Shown: piece by piece, positions 60,447 to 64,000 of the stretch | Layout of the letters: each line of letters starts with the position of its first letter | How positions within the stretch are numbered: the stretch's first letter is position 1 | Origin: Neisseria meningitidis | GTDB taxonomy: Bacteria > Pseudomonadota > Gammaproteobacteria > Burkholderiales > Neisseriaceae | DNA: 64,000 bases | Assembly (NCBI RefSeq): GCF_900638555.1 | Contig: NZ_LR134525.1 | Span: 434,001-498,000, forward strand | Reading direction: 5' to 3' | Notes under the pieces: model-generated | The model's database searches: none | What the model was told of the DNA's origin: nothing | The model's input: the letters and a program-made list of their open reading frames with translations, nothing else | Position numbers and translations under genes: made by a program

Positions 60447-60614
60447 TATAGTGGATTAAATTTATAGTGGATTAACAAAAATCAGGACAAGGCGACGAAG
60501 CCGCAGACAGTACAAATAGTACGGAACCGATTCACTTGGTGCAGCACCTTAGAGAATCGTTCTCTTTGAGCTAAGGCGAGGCAACGCTGTACTGGTTTTT
60601 GTTAATCCACTATA
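60447..60614. repeat. Correia element beside a second Correia end
   Basis: A 152-bp CREE (60463-60614, TATAGTGGATTAACAAAAAT to GTTAATCCACTATA) is directly preceded by a 16-bp end of another element (TATAGTGGATTAAATT, 60447-60462). The main copy lacks three bases in the block CTTGGTGCAGCACC (others have CTTGGTGCTTCAGCACC). The AAATT extension of the short end is the type seen in the 107-bp CREE at 28459. Confidence 0.92.
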
Positions 60615-60619
60615 CATCC

Positions 60620-62000
60620 CGTCATTCCCACGAAAGTGGGAATCTAGAAATTTAATGTTGCGGCACTAGCCAAAAAAACCGAAACTGAATGGACTAGATT
60701 CCCGCCTGCGCGGGAATGACGAATTTTAGGTTGGGGGGCATTTATTGGGAAAAACAGCAACCGCTCCGCCGTCATTCCCACGAAAGAGGGAATCCAGTTT
60801 TTTGAGTTTCAGTCATTTCCGATAAATTGCCTTAGCATTGAATGTCTAGATTCCCGCCTGCGCGGGAATGACGGGATTTGAGATTGCGGCATTTATCGGG
60901 AGCAACAGAAGCCGCTCTGCCGTCATTCCCACGAAAGTGGGAATCCAGTTTTTTGAGTTTCAGTCATTTCCGATAAATTGCCTTAGCGTTGAATGTCTAG
61001 ATTCCCGCCTGCGCGGGAATGACGAATCCATCCATACGGAAACCTGCACCGCGTCATTCCCACGAAAGTGGGAATCCAGTTTTTTGAGTTTCAGTCATTT
61101 CCGATAAATTGCCTTAGCATTGAATGGACTAGATTCCCGCCTGCGCGGGAATGACGGATTTTAGGTTGGGGGCATTTATTGGGAAAAGCAGAAACCGCTC
61201 CGCCGTCATTCCCACGAAAGTGGGAATCTAGAAATTTAATGTTGCGGCACTAGCCAAAACAACCGAAACCGAACGGACTAGATTCCCGCCTGCGCGGGAA
61301 TGACGAATCCATCCGTACGGAAACCTGCACCACGTCATTCCCACGAAAGCGGGAATCCAGTTTTTTGAGTTTCAGTCACTCCCGATAAATTGCCTTAGCA
61401 TTGAATGTCTAGATTCCCGCCTGCGCGGGAATGACGGATTTTAGGTTGGGGGCATTTATTGGGAAAAGCAGAAACCGCTCCGCCGTCATTCCCACGAAAG
61501 TGGGAATCTAGAAATTTAATGTTGCGGCACTAGCCAAAAAAACCGAAACCGAACGGACTAGATTCCCGCCTGCGCGGGAATGACGGGATTTGAGATTGCG
61601 GCATTTATCGGGAGCAACAGAAGCCGCTCTGCCGTCATTCCCACGAAAGTGGGAATCCAGTTTTTTGAGTTTCAGTCATTTCCGATAAATTGCCTTAGCG
61701 TTGAATGTCTAGATTCCCGCCTGCGCGGGAATGACGAATCCATCCATACGGAAACCTGCACCGCGTCATTCCCACGAAAGTGGGAATCCAGTTTTTTGAG
61801 TTTCAGTCATTCCCGATAAATTGCCTTAGCATTGAATGTCTAGATTCCCGCCTGCGCGGGAATGACGAATCTATCCGTACGGAAACCTGCACCGCGTCAT
61901 TCCCACGAAAGAGGGAATCCAGTTTTTTGAGTTTCAGTCATTTCCGATAAATTGCCTTAGCGTTGAATGTCTAGATTCCCGCCTGCGCGGGAATGACGAC
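60620..62000. repeat. dRS3 / NIME repeat array between lysC and tdfH
   Basis: About 1.4 kb with roughly 20 dRS3 palindromes, mainly ATTCCCACGAAAGTGGGAAT and ATTCCCGCCTGCGCGGGAAT, in the opposite prevailing orientation to the arrays around lbpBA. A tandem block structure is clear: the segment from about 60880 to 61100 is repeated almost exactly from about 61590 to 61815. Frames that read like VIPTKVGIQFFEFQ are spurious. Confidence 0.95.
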
Positions 62001-62147
62001 TCATAAATTACCCGAAACAACCAAAAATAACCGAAATCAAAAACCGGCTTCCCTGCGTGGGAATGAAATGGATTTTTCTTTGAGTTGCCGATGCGATAAA
62101 ACGGATTGGCATAGGCTTGCGGCAGGATGATGCGTTTGGGGAAACAA

Positions 62148-62176
62148 ATGCCGTCTGAAGGGCTTTCAGACGGCAT
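62148..62176 (-). terminator. DUS-pair terminator of tdfH
   Basis: ATGCCGTCTGAAGG and CTTTCAGACGGCAT with a short loop, 30 bp past the tdfH stop on the minus strand. Confidence 0.85.
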
Positions 62177-62205
62177 TGCGGTTTTCTACAAAACGCGGGC
62201 TGCCT

Positions 62206-64000
<1,795 letters not shown>

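Overview
The window is chromosomal DNA of a pathogenic Neisseria, most probably N. meningitidis. The evidence is the very many 12-bp DNA uptake sequences (DUS, ATGCCGTCTGAA and its complement), many of them paired as transcription terminators; Correia elements (CREE) with TATAGTGGATTAA ends; large arrays of dRS3 repeats (ATTCCC-N8-GGGAAT); IS1106-like (IS5 family) sequences; and typical surface genes (lbpB/lbpA, H.8 lipoproteins Laz and Lip, an AutB/Lav-type autotransporter, TdfH). Identification is from recalled family features; no database search was run.

Layout. 1-7.2 kb: end of an unknown gene, gshB, dgkA, a PCuAC copper chaperone, mnmA, fadD-like, pyrG. 7.3-17.6 kb: an island holding the iron-regulated lactoferrin receptor operon lbpB-lbpA, bracketed by dRS3 arrays and by two inverted, damaged IS1106-like elements. 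17.7-24.5 kb (minus strand): rpoD, dnaG, secA. 24.6-28.4 kb: dciA-like gene, laz, a hemerythrin-like gene, a hypothetical gene, dapE. 28.4-30.8 kb: a short CREE, a shared repeat, two gene remnants fused tail to tail (AraC-type regulator and PEBP-like protein), and an Ogt-type repair gene. 31-32.7 kb: tRNA-Asn, waaF, smpB. 32.77-35.22 kb: a block of Haemophilus-like DNA with Haemophilus uptake sequences, a piece of a holB-like gene, and autB, which is phase-OFF here. 35.3-42.9 kb: FAD-linked oxidase, lip, slyD, a squalene-synthase-family gene, a DUF1841 gene, dsbD, and a frameshifted ackA. 43.3-49.6 kb: small hypothetical gene, ccoS, an MFS transporter broken by an amber codon, dnaQ-ispD-ispF-rpiA, a thermonuclease, and a frameshifted amino-acid ABC permease. 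49.6-50.5 kb: two inverted CREEs around a dRS3 cluster. 50.5-57.4 kb (minus strand): sulfatase-like membrane enzyme, argS, pncB, scpA, tcdA. 57.6-60.3 kb: universal stress gene, rph, lysC. 60.4-62.1 kb: CREE plus dRS3 array. 62.2-64.0 kb: 3' part of tdfH, running off the window.

Most genes are housekeeping genes in short operons separated by DUS hairpins. The accessory theme is nutrient-metal piracy and surface variation: LbpBA takes iron from lactoferrin, TdfH belongs to the receptor that takes zinc from calprotectin, AccA and Laz handle copper and electrons at the periplasm/outer membrane, and autB is switched by a tetranucleotide repeat.

I found no wholly new multi-gene system. The best leads are the Haemophilus-derived autB block with its donor fragments, a second AAGC/GCTT tract of eight units at 52351-52382 with no assigned gene, the deletion fusion at about 29455, two repeat families that I cannot name with certainty, and four genes broken by point lesions, two of them by loss of one base in a short G or C run (possibly sequence errors).
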